DNA of 6,805 nucleotides from Woeseiaceae bacterium (lineage in GTDB: Bacteria; Pseudomonadota; Gammaproteobacteria; Steroidobacterales; Woeseiaceae). The notes below the pieces were generated by a model. It was given only the letters and a program-made list of their open reading frames with translations. It ran no database searches and was not told the origin of the DNA. The stretch lies in contig JAKEGN010000161.1 of NCBI GenBank assembly GCA_022615525.1, positions 1-6,805 on the forward strand, given 5' to 3'. Both the position numbers and the translations under genes were made by a program. Shown here one piece after another: positions 1 through 6,200 of this stretch (position 1 is its first letter; every line of letters starts with the position of its first letter).

Positions 1-1
1 G

Positions 2-874
2 GCACGCGCGTGGCAGGCTCTGGAGAAAGCGCGCAGCCTGGATCCGCTGTCGGTGTCCGTGCTGACCTCCATTGCACAGGCGGCGATGCAAACCGGGCGT
101 CCCGATGTCGCCGCGGAGGCAATCGCCACGCTGGAGCAGCTGCAGCCGGAAGTCGCCAGCGAGCAGCGGGCCCTGGAATGGCTCTGGAAGGACGAGTTCG
201 CCCGGTTCGCGCTGCAGCTGGAAAAGCACAAGGAAACCTACCCGGAGTCGAGAGCCTTCAACTACAGTCTTGCCGAGACCTATGCGCTCCTTGGCGAGCT
301 CGAGAAAGTCAGCGCGTTAAGCCCGCGCACGGGGATGATCATTGCCGCGCAGCAGGGCCGCGAAGACATGGCGTTGACGATGATGGACGAACTGGCTGCG
401 GCGGAAACCGATCCCCACGACCGTGCGGACGTCTACTGGATGGCCTATTGCGCTCTCGGCCGCTACGACGATGCGCTGACGGTGCTGTCGGATCTCTGGT
501 ACGGCTACGCAGAGGAGCAGATGGGACCGCGCATGGACGGCTTCGACGTCGACGTGTTCGCCATGCTGCTCGCCCATGCCGGCCGCAGGGCAGAAGCGGA
601 CACGATTGTGGAACTCATAAAGACCGAGGAGGCATCGAGGGGTATCAACGACCCCCGGGGCCGATTGCTGATTGCCGAAGGCCGGCTGGACCAAGCCGTC
701 ACGCAATTGCAGGAGGCCGCCGCTCGCCGGGAATTCGACTACATGGGCATCAAGCCGTATTTTTGTTATGCCGGGCTCGACGCACACCCTGACTACCCGT
801 CGCTGGTCGCGAAGTTCGACGCCTGGCGCGTAAAGCAATCCGAGCTTTACCAGTCACTGAAGGCGGAAGAATAG
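2..874 (+). CDS. TPR-repeat protein, C-terminal part (5' end outside window)
   Basis: The reading frame is open from base 2 to the TAG at 872-874, giving 290 residues; the real start lies to the left. It is alanine/leucine-rich and predicted helical. Typical tetratricopeptide signatures are visible: an A-x-x-x-L-E-K-A-R-S-L-D-P stretch right at the edge, then repeated helix pairs with G-R/A-L-G-x-x-D/E-x-A spacing (for example ALGRYDDALTVL, AHAGRRAEADTI, AEGRLDQAVTQL). It ends in an HPDYPSLVAKFDAWR-type tail of the kind seen in C-terminal TPR arms of CadC-like winged-helix regulators and adenylate cyclase-like proteins. The N-terminal effector domain is missing, so its job cannot be named; protein-protein interaction is the only safe inference. 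An internal GTG at 53 is not the start, because the repeat pattern runs through it. It converges on the cytochrome b gene and is probably unrelated to it. Confidence 0.85.
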   Translation, partial: ARAWQALEKARSLDPLSVSVLTSIAQAAMQTGRPDVAAEAIATLEQLQPEVASEQRALEWLWKDEFARFALQLEKHKETYPESRAFNYSLAETYALLGELEKVSALSPRTGMIIAAQQGREDMALTMMDELAAAETDPHDRADVYWMAYCALGRYDDALTVLSDLWYGYAEEQMGPRMDGFDVDVFAMLLAHAGRRAEADTIVELIKTEEASRGINDPRGRLLIAEGRLDQAVTQLQEAAARREFDYMGIKPYFCYAGLDAHPDYPSLVAKFDAWRVKQSELYQSLKAEE

Positions 875-905
875 GCCGCAGCGGAAAGGCGTCACGGCCG
901 CTTGT

Positions 906-921
906 GGCGACTTCTGTCGCC
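906..921. terminator. Small hairpin between convergent genes, possible terminator
   Basis: A perfect 6-base stem, GGCGAC / GTCGCC, closes a TTCT loop in the 94-base gap between the convergent TPR gene and the cytochrome b gene. The position suits a shared terminator, but neither strand has a T-run after the stem, so intrinsic termination is weakly supported. Confidence 0.3.
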
Positions 922-968
922 CCATCGGTCACGACGACTTCGAGTGCCTGTAGATCGAGCGGCGTCTT

Positions 969-1625
969 CTATTTTTCAACGCTCCACAATTTGGGGTCAT
1001 GGTGTGACTCGTACTCGCTGCGGCTGATCCAGCCGCCGATCATCGAACTCGTCATGTAGCGCTTCTCGGGCCGGATCGCGAAATAGACGTGGACCATGAT
1101 CATGGTAATGCTGCAAAGACCGGCAAGGCCGTGCAGCAGGAACACGACGCCACGCGTCTTCTCGGTAATGAACAGCGGGTTGCGTTCCCAGAACGGCGAA
1201 TCGACACCGACCATCATGATGACGCCGGTGACGCAGGCCGTGAGAACGACGACCGCGACCGCGTGGTGAAACATTTTCTGCCCGACCGAATACTTGCCGA
1301 GCCGCCGCCCGGCACTGCGACCGCTTATAACTTCTCTCGTGGTTGCAGCAAACGATTGCCAAAACTCCCGCCAGCCCACCCACATGTCGGCGAAGCGCAG
1401 GACGAATAAAGCCCTGAAGATGTGAAACAACACCAACGCGATGAGGATCACGCCGGCAATCCAGTGTGCATCCACCCAGGCAAAACGCAGGCCCAGTATC
1501 GGCAGGAAGCCGGTACCGAGCAGCACCAGCATGGCCGCGGCCATCAGCCAGTGATAGAGGCGATCCGCCAGGCGATGGCGAACGACGCGGGTGCCGGCGT
1601 CGTAACGTGCGGCGGGTTCACTCAT
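969..1625 (-). CDS. Formate dehydrogenase gamma-type cytochrome b (quinone-linked dihaem membrane subunit)
   Basis: The 218-residue product is an integral membrane di-haem b protein of the FdnI/FdoI (cytochrome b556) family, which passes electrons from a periplasmic oxidoreductase to quinone. Four hydrophobic spans lie near residues 27-45, 56-76, 120-140 and 160-182. An N-terminal RHRLADRLYHW segment, a GKYSVGQKMFHH segment before helix 3 and a C-terminal HHDPKLW tail match FdnI as I recall it. By that alignment the haem ligands are His25, His54, His165 and His179. The length equals the usual ~215 residues. The start ATG at 1625 overlaps the upstream 53-residue gene (ATGAGTGA), indicating translational coupling. 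No formate dehydrogenase alpha or beta subunit is in the window; the nearest redox enzyme is the divergent molybdenum hydroxylase, so this may be its membrane partner (inference). An orphan cytochrome or a partner gene outside the window are alternatives. Confidence 0.9.
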   Translation of the reverse strand: MSEPAARYDAGTRVVRHRLADRLYHWLMAAAMLVLLGTGFLPILGLRFAWVDAHWIAGVILIALVLFHIFRALFVLRFADMWVGWREFWQSFAATTREVISGRSAGRRLGKYSVGQKMFHHAVAVVVLTACVTGVIMMVGVDSPFWERNPLFITEKTRGVVFLLHGLAGLCSITMIMVHVYFAIRPEKRYMTSSMIGGWISRSEYESHHDPKLWSVEK

Positions 1626-1779
1626 TTTCCGCTGAACCCTTCAACAGGCGGCGCTTGTAGATTGCATGCAGCACGATAAACAGGAGGGCTGCGCCGACGA
1701 AAAACCAGAGCAGGTCCCAGGAGACGCCTTCCAGCACTCTTTGCCCCCAAGCATCGGATTTATAGCGAAAAATTTCCAT
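1618..1779 (-). CDS. Small single-span membrane protein upstream of cytochrome b
   Basis: This 53-residue frame begins MEIFRYKSDAWGQ, has one strongly hydrophobic segment at about residues 21-40 (WDLLWFFVGAALLFIVLHAI) and then a basic YKRR stop-transfer patch, predicting the C-terminus in the cytoplasm. A TGAGG sequence sits 4 bases before the ATG at 1779. Its TGA (1620-1618) overlaps the ATG of the cytochrome b gene by 8 bases, so the two are almost surely one translationally coupled unit. I do not recognise a named family. The short soluble N-terminus with an amphipathic look, the single helix and the coupling suggest an accessory or anchor peptide for the cytochrome b, like the small helices that stabilise other membrane redox complexes; that is inference. 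It is too short for many gene callers and could go unannotated. Confidence 0.75.
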   Translation of the reverse strand: MEIFRYKSDAWGQRVLEGVSWDLLWFFVGAALLFIVLHAIYKRRLLKGSAENE

Positions 1780-1782
1780 CGA
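1771..1782. repeat. 12-base direct repeat, copy 1
   Basis: AATTTCCATCGA occurs here and, identically, at 1877-1888. This copy covers the start codon of the 53-residue gene. A CAGC(A/G)AGC similarity follows each copy at slightly different spacing, so the likeness extends imperfectly to the right. Confidence 0.6.
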
Positions 1783-1972
1783 TCCTCAGCAAGCCATACC
1801 TCTGGTCGATTCCGCCTGAAGTGCTATAGTTCCTCCGCTCACTTTGAATCGCAACGCCCTTCTCGCATGGTGGATTAATTTCCATCGACAGCGAGCAATA
1901 ATTCATAACGAATCGGATTTGCGGCTTGCAGCGAAATTCATGGCATCAAATCGTTAACCAAGGTGCACATCG
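1780..1972. promoter_or_regulatory. Divergent intergenic region, presumed promoters of both operons
   Basis: This 193-base gap separates the starts of the cytochrome b unit (leftward) and the molybdenum hydroxylase operon (rightward), so both promoters should lie here. It is visibly more AT-rich than the genes around it, especially 1871-1960. I see no strong sigma-70 pair. A weak rightward candidate is TTGCAG (1926-1931), a 17-base spacer, then AATCGT. A ribosome site AAGG (1960-1963) lies 9 bases before the rightward ATG. One arm of a 12-base direct repeat lies inside the gap and the other at its left edge. Confidence 0.55.
1877..1888. repeat. 12-base direct repeat, copy 2
   Basis: Exact second copy of AATTTCCATCGA, 106 bases from the first, in the middle of the divergent promoter region. 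It may be an operator half or a leftover from a small local duplication. Confidence 0.6.
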
Positions 1973-2644
1973 ATGAAAGACCCAATCCTTTACATTCCAG
2001 GCAGCGATATTGCCGCAGTTGATGATGCCGCACCAGGCACATCCGTGTTGAGAATCCGGGCGTCGAGACGGGCATTCATCAAGGGCATTATCGCCTCGGG
2101 CGCCGTCGCCGGATCTTCGGCATTCCTGTTCGGCGGCCTTACCGGCTGTGCGCCGGACCAGCCGGGAGCAGGGGCCGTCGAGCGGCTGCTGTCACTCAAC
2201 ATCAACGGCAAGGTCCGGCGCGTGGATGTGCTGCCGAACGAGACTCTCGCCATGACGCTGCGCTACAAGCTCGGACTTACCGGCACCAAGCTCAGTTGCG
2301 ACCGGGGCGAGTGCGGCGCCTGCACCGTCGTGATCGACGGCCGCACGGTCTATTCATGCTCCACGCTGACGCACATGGTCGGCCAGCGCGAGGTGCGGAC
2401 GATCGAGGGCCTCGAAGGGCCGAACGGTGAACTGCACCCGATCCAGCAGGCCTTCATCGACGAGCTCGGACCGCAATGCGGCTTTTGTACTCCGGGGCAG
2501 ATCATGAGTACCGTGGCATTGCTCGAGGCTAACCCGAAGCCGACCAGGGACCAGGCCCGGCATGCGCTGTCCGGCAATCTCTGCCGCTGCGGCGCCTACG
2601 ACCACTATCTGAATTCCGTCATGCGTGCGGCACAGGGGGCCTGA
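1973..2644 (+). CDS. Molybdenum hydroxylase [2Fe-2S] subunit, Tat-exported, with lipobox
   Basis: The 223-residue product is the small iron-sulfur subunit of a xanthine dehydrogenase/aldehyde oxidase-family enzyme (compare PaoA). It relays electrons from the Mo centre toward FAD. After an unusually long 30-residue n-region comes a twin-arginine motif SRRAFIK (Arg32-Arg33) and a hydrophobic stretch ending in L-T-G-C at 56-59, a good lipobox, so the mature protein may be a lipoprotein on Cys59. A plant-ferredoxin-type domain (about 72-150) carries Cys109, 114, 117 and 129. The all-alpha second domain carries Cys169, 172, 204 and 206 (CGFCTPGQ and CRCG motifs). All eight ligands are present. ATG 1973 has AAGG 9 bases upstream; a GTG at 2045 would give a shorter, more usual Tat leader but lacks a good ribosome site. 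The stop lies 1 base before the next ATG. Confidence 0.95.
   Translation: MKDPILYIPGSDIAAVDDAAPGTSVLRIRASRRAFIKGIIASGAVAGSSAFLFGGLTGCAPDQPGAGAVERLLSLNINGKVRRVDVLPNETLAMTLRYKLGLTGTKLSCDRGECGACTVVIDGRTVYSCSTLTHMVGQREVRTIEGLEGPNGELHPIQQAFIDELGPQCGFCTPGQIMSTVALLEANPKPTRDQARHALSGNLCRCGAYDHYLNSVMRAAQGA
2634..2639 (+). promoter_or_regulatory. Ribosome binding site fixing the large-subunit start
   Basis: AGGGGG lies 6 bases before ATG 2646 and inside the end of the preceding gene. It favours 2646 over the in-frame GTG at 2625, whose extra seven residues (M-R-H-R-G-P-D) overlap the upstream gene. Confidence 0.65.
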
Positions 2645-2645
2645 C

Positions 2646-5051
2646 ATGGCACACAAACTACTCGGAAAGGATTTCACGCCGCCGGACATTCGCGGCAAGG
2701 TCACCGGCAAAGCCAAATACGCCGAGGACTTCCGTGTCGACGGCATGGTCTTTGCAAAGATGCTGCTGAGCCCGATGCCGCATGCCAGGGTAACCAGCAT
2801 CGACACCAGCGAAGCAGAGGCGATGCCAGGCGTGCTCGGTGTGCTGACAGCCGATGACGTGCCGCCGGGGCAGGGCGCGAACGAAGTCATACTGACCAAC
2901 ACGCCGCACTTCATCGGCGAACCGATACTGGCGATTGCGGCAATCGACGAGACAACAGCCGCGGATGCCATCGAGAAGGTGAAGGTCGAATACGAACCGT
3001 TGCCGTACGTCATCGATCCGCTGGAGAGCCTGTACCCGGGTGGCCCGGATGCCCGCGAAGGCGGCAATGTCGCGAACCTGCAGATTCCGCTGCAGACCGT
3101 CAAATGGACGGCCAGGGACTTTGCCGAAGTGGAGGAAAACCAGCTGCCGATGAGCGGCCAGCCGGTTGTGGAATGGTCCTACGGCGACCTCGAGGCCGAG
3201 TTCGAAAAATCGGCAGTCGTCTACGACGAAACCTTTGTCACGGCCAGCAACTCACATCATTCTATGGAACCCCGGACGGCCATGTCGTACTGGGAGAACG
3301 GCAAGTGCTTTGTCTACGGGTCCTCGCAAAGCCAGAGCTTCTTCATGCCGGGCCTTGCCGGTCTGATCGGCATCGATTCGAAGGACCTGGTCTACATTGC
3401 GGAATTCTGCGGCGGCGGCTTCGGCTCCAAGGGTGCGCCTTATGCGCTCATGGCGTTGCCGGCGTACATGTCGAAAAAGATCGGCCGCCCGGTTATGCTG
3501 CGCGTGACCCGCGCGGAGGAGTACTACCTCGGTTCCAACCGCGCAGGTTTCCAGGGCCGGGCGCGTATCGGATTTGCAAAAAACGGCAAAGTCAACGCGG
3601 TGGACCTTTACCTCGTACAGTCGAACGGACCGAACAGCGGATTCTGGGACTTCACGGACGCGCCCGGAGCCGTGTCAATCTGCTACCAGCCGAACGCCAT
3701 GCGCTACAGGGGGCTGCCGGTACTGACCAACACGCCACCGGGAGGACCGCAACGCGGTCCGGGCGAGAACCAGATCGCCTGTGCGTTCGAGCCGTTCCTC
3801 GACCGTGCGGCCGCTGAACTCGGCATCGACCGGGTCGAAATTCGCAAGATCAACGCGCCGGACAACGACTCCCTCTTCGACGGGCACCAGAATCCGGTGA
3901 CCAGCGCCTATCAAAGGGAATGCCTCACCATAGGAGCCGAGAAATTCGGCTGGAACGAAAAGAGCAAGCGCAGCCGCGAGCGTAAAGGCAGCAAAGTCAT
4001 CGGTGTGGGCGTAGGGCAGGCATATCACTCGGCGGGATTCGCGGGTTTCGACGGACTCGTACGCATTACGCCGGACGGGATCCTGCACATACATTCCGGC
4101 GTCGGAAATCTCGGCACCTATTCCTATGCAGCAACCGCGAGGATCGCGGCGGAAGTGCTGAACTATGACTGGGAGCATTGCGTAATCGAACGAGGCGACT
4201 CGCGCAAGCAACTCCCCTGGAACTTCATGCAGGTCGGGAGCAATACGTCGTTCACGATGGGGCGCAGCTACCACGCGGCAGCCGTCGACGCGAAGAACAA
4301 GTTGCTCGAGATTGCGGCCGCTACCCATGGCGGGAGTCCGGACGATTACGAACTGGGTGATGAAGTCGTCAGGTCGAAGGCGGATGGCGCGGCGAAAATG
4401 ACCTACGCCGAGGCCGCGCAGAAAGCGATCGAAATGGCTGGCAAGTTCGATGGCAGCGAGCCGCCCGCCGATATCAATCCGATGACGACGGCCTCGACGG
4501 CGGCGCTCGCAGGCTCGGGCCTGATCGGTGTCGCCAAGGACAACTACGAAATCAACGGCGTACCGCCCGCGCTCGCCACCGGTTTCATGATGATCGAGCT
4601 GGACACCGAAACCGGAACGTTCGAGATCCTCGACTACGCGGGGGCGATCGATTGCGGCACCGTAATCCATCCGATGGGACTGGCGACGCAGATCAAGGGC
4701 GGAGCAGTCATGGGCATCGGACTGGCGAGCAAAGAACGCATCGTCTATGACCCGCAAAACGGCGTCGCCGCAAACGTTGGTTTTTACCAGGCGAAACCGC
4801 CCTCGTATCTCGATGTGCCGGCGACCATGGAGTGGGGCGCAGTCGATATCGCGGATCCGCAAAGCCCGCTGGGTACACGGGGCATGGGCGAGCCGGTCAT
4901 GGGATGCGCGGCTTCCGCACTTGTCTGTGCCATCTCCGATGCCTTGGGCGGCCACTACTTCAATCGAACTCCGATCGTAGCGGACATGATTGTGAACGCA
5001 GTGTCCGGGCGCCCGCAGTCACACAAGCCGTTGCAAGTCGCGACGTTTTGA
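2646..5051 (+). CDS. Molybdenum hydroxylase large (molybdopterin cofactor-binding) subunit
   Basis: The 801-residue product is the catalytic subunit of a xanthine dehydrogenase/aldehyde oxidase-family hydroxylase, which oxidises a C-H bond using water as oxygen donor. The first domain (about 1-130) begins DIRGKVTGKAKYAEDF, the usual family opening. Moco-binding signatures follow: HHSMEPR (204-210), CGGGFGSKG (255-263), GGPQRGPGENQ (366-376) and TRGMGEP (744-750), where Glu749 fits the catalytic base. The conserved Gln loop, usually GQG-x-x-T, is instead SGVGNLGT (484-491). The length suits the separate-subunit form of the family (about 730-800). There is no signal peptide, so it would be carried out by the Tat signal of the [2Fe-2S] subunit, as known for PaoABC. 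The substrate cannot be told from sequence; aldehydes and N-heterocycles (isoquinoline type) are options. It does not look like CO dehydrogenase, as the AYRCSFR loop is absent. Confidence 0.95.
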   Translation: MAHKLLGKDFTPPDIRGKVTGKAKYAEDFRVDGMVFAKMLLSPMPHARVTSIDTSEAEAMPGVLGVLTADDVPPGQGANEVILTNTPHFIGEPILAIAAIDETTAADAIEKVKVEYEPLPYVIDPLESLYPGGPDAREGGNVANLQIPLQTVKWTARDFAEVEENQLPMSGQPVVEWSYGDLEAEFEKSAVVYDETFVTASNSHHSMEPRTAMSYWENGKCFVYGSSQSQSFFMPGLAGLIGIDSKDLVYIAEFCGGGFGSKGAPYALMALPAYMSKKIGRPVMLRVTRAEEYYLGSNRAGFQGRARIGFAKNGKVNAVDLYLVQSNGPNSGFWDFTDAPGAVSICYQPNAMRYRGLPVLTNTPPGGPQRGPGENQIACAFEPFLDRAAAELGIDRVEIRKINAPDNDSLFDGHQNPVTSAYQRECLTIGAEKFGWNEKSKRSRERKGSKVIGVGVGQAYHSAGFAGFDGLVRITPDGILHIHSGVGNLGTYSYAATARIAAEVLNYDWEHCVIERGDSRKQLPWNFMQVGSNTSFTMGRSYHAAAVDAKNKLLEIAAATHGGSPDDYELGDEVVRSKADGAAKMTYAEAAQKAIEMAGKFDGSEPPADINPMTTASTAALAGSGLIGVAKDNYEINGVPPALATGFMMIELDTETGTFEILDYAGAIDCGTVIHPMGLATQIKGGAVMGIGLASKERIVYDPQNGVAANVGFYQAKPPSYLDVPATMEWGAVDIADPQSPLGTRGMGEPVMGCAASALVCAISDALGGHYFNRTPIVADMIVNAVSGRPQSHKPLQVATF

Positions 5052-5053
5052 GC

Positions 5054-5059
5054 AGGAGG
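5054..5059 (+). promoter_or_regulatory. Ribosome binding site of the FAD subunit gene
   Basis: A consensus AGGAGG lies 5 bases before ATG 5065, directly after the large-subunit stop. It selects the first of four nearby in-frame ATGs (5065, 5077, 5080, 5086). Confidence 0.7.
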
Positions 5060-5064
5060 CAACA

Positions 5065-6054
5065 ATGTCAAAAGATATGATGCCAATGTTCGAACTCTTC
5101 CAGCCGACGGACCTGTCCGGCGCGCTTGATCTCGTCGAGCGCTACGGCGCCGATGGCTGGAAGGTGGCGGGGGGACAGGACAGCCTGGACTGGCTGAAGG
5201 ACCGAGCCAAGAGAACCAAGGCCGTCATCGACCTGACACGCATAGCCGAAATGAAAGGCATACGCGAAACGGCCGATGGCCTGGAGATCGGCGCCCTGAC
5301 GACCCTGACCGAGATCGAAGAGAGTTCGCTCATCCGCGAGAAATTCGCTTTGCTTGCCGGGGCGGCGAGCAGGGTTGCGAGTCCGCAGATCAGGAACGTC
5401 GGAACCATCGGTGGCAACGTGTCGCAGGATGCGCGCTGCTGGTATTACCGTGGCGGCATGGACTGCTATCGAGCCGGCGGCAGTACCTGTTACGCCGACA
5501 CGCCACAGGGCATGAACCGCGAGCATTGCCTGTTCGGTGCGGACCGCTGTGTCGCCGTATCCCCGTCGGATACCGCCCCTGCGCTGGTCGCTCTCGATGC
5601 CAGCATGGTCATCCAGAATGCCGACGGTGAACGCGTGGTGGCTGCGGAGGACTTTTTTATCGGTCCGCAGGTCGATATCGAACGCATGACCGTGCTGCAG
5701 GCCGATGACATCCTCACGGCGATCCGCATCCCGAACACCTGGGCCAATGCCACGTTCTATTTTGAGAAAGTGGCGGACCGCAAGACCTGGGACTTCGCGC
5801 TGGTCAATATCGCGGCGGCAATGCGCGTATCCGGTGGCACCATCGAAGACATTCGTATCGTGGCCGGTGGCGTCGAGTGCGTACCGCGGCGGTTGAGCGT
5901 CGTCGAGAACGTCGTCAAAGGCAGCGCGAAAAATGCCGATACCGCGAAACTCGCCGGGGGATCGGCATCTCGTGGCGCAATACCGCTCAATTACAACCAG
6001 TTCAAGATCCCGCTGCTGGAAAACCTGGTGATGCGCGCGATCCGCGACGCCTGA
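5065..6054 (+). CDS. Molybdenum hydroxylase FAD subunit with probable [4Fe-4S] loop
   Basis: The 329-residue product is the flavin subunit of the same complex and the likely exit for electrons. FAD-binding motifs of the CO dehydrogenase flavoprotein fold are VAGGQDSL (34-41) and TIGGNVSQ (114-121). Right after the second is a Cys-rich insertion with Cys125, 134, 142, 155 and 162, ending CVAVSPSDTAPAL. From memory this matches the loop of E. coli PaoB and the 4-hydroxybenzoyl-CoA reductase beta subunit, which holds a [4Fe-4S] cluster. By that alignment Cys125, 134, 142 and 162 are the ligands and Cys155 is extra. The C-terminal domain (about 230-329) is of the CO_deh_flav_C type. There is no signal peptide, so it would be exported as a passenger with the Tat subunit. 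It is last in the operon, 13 bases after the large subunit. Gene order (FeS, Mo, FAD) differs from paoABC (FeS, FAD, Mo). Confidence 0.93.
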   Translation: MSKDMMPMFELFQPTDLSGALDLVERYGADGWKVAGGQDSLDWLKDRAKRTKAVIDLTRIAEMKGIRETADGLEIGALTTLTEIEESSLIREKFALLAGAASRVASPQIRNVGTIGGNVSQDARCWYYRGGMDCYRAGGSTCYADTPQGMNREHCLFGADRCVAVSPSDTAPALVALDASMVIQNADGERVVAAEDFFIGPQVDIERMTVLQADDILTAIRIPNTWANATFYFEKVADRKTWDFALVNIAAAMRVSGGTIEDIRIVAGGVECVPRRLSVVENVVKGSAKNADTAKLAGGSASRGAIPLNYNQFKIPLLENLVMRAIRDA

Positions 6055-6057
6055 CCG

Positions 6058-6200
6058 GAGTTCGAAAAAGGTGCCAGGTTTATTTAGCGACTGAGCAGGG
6101 CACGGCAGTCGGGGGGAGGCCTGTGACTGTCCTGAGCTCAATTGGGACAGCAGTGATCCGGCACCTTTTTGATCTGAGTTCGGTCACTGTCCCCGAATTT
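6058..6200. repeat. Composite intergenic repeat element (REP/MITE-like), overlapping the 3' end of soxD
   Basis: This fills the gap between the FAD gene and soxD. Seen directly: an 11-base perfect inverted repeat, AAAAAGGTGCC (6065-6075) and GGCACCTTTTT (6160-6170), with an 84-base interior. GAGTTCG occurs next to the left arm (6058-6064) and beyond the right arm (6176-6182). A box AATTGGGACAGCAGTGA (6140-6156) recurs in opposite orientation as TCACTGTCCCCGAATT (6184-6199). A smaller hairpin CTGTCC/GGACAG sits at 6127-6132 and 6145-6150. I see no coding capacity inside. The GGTGCCAGGTTTATTT and GGGGACAGTGACC words resemble dispersed proteobacterial repeats often seen near IS200-like/RAYT transposase genes; that likeness is from memory. 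The T5 and A5 ends could also let it act as a weak two-way terminator. Confidence 0.6.

Noticed and set aside
10..792. 260-codon open frame overlapping the TPR gene on the same strand
   Set aside because: The product is Arg/Gly/Ala-rich and low in hydrophobic order, while the other frame gives clean TPR helices.
1760..1885. Leftward 41-codon frame starting at the second AATTTCCATCGA copy (begins M-E-I-N, like the M-E-I-F of the 53-residue gene)
   Set aside because: The resemblance ends after three residues, there is no hydrophobic segment, and it would overlap the start of the small membrane gene; the shared start is explained by the 12-base repeat.
2625..2645. GTG 2625 as start of the large subunit
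   Set aside because: It overlaps the preceding gene, lacks a ribosome site, and adds seven residues unlike the family's start; ATG 2646 is preceded by AGGGGG.
3675..4955. Long antisense open frame of 426 codons across the large-subunit gene
   Set aside because: The product is Arg/His/Asp-rich with no motif, and it lies wholly opposite a clearly recognised gene; GC-rich codon use creates such frames.
5068..6141. Antisense open frame of 357 codons across the FAD subunit gene
   Set aside because: It has no recognisable domain and is fully explained as a shadow of the FAD gene.
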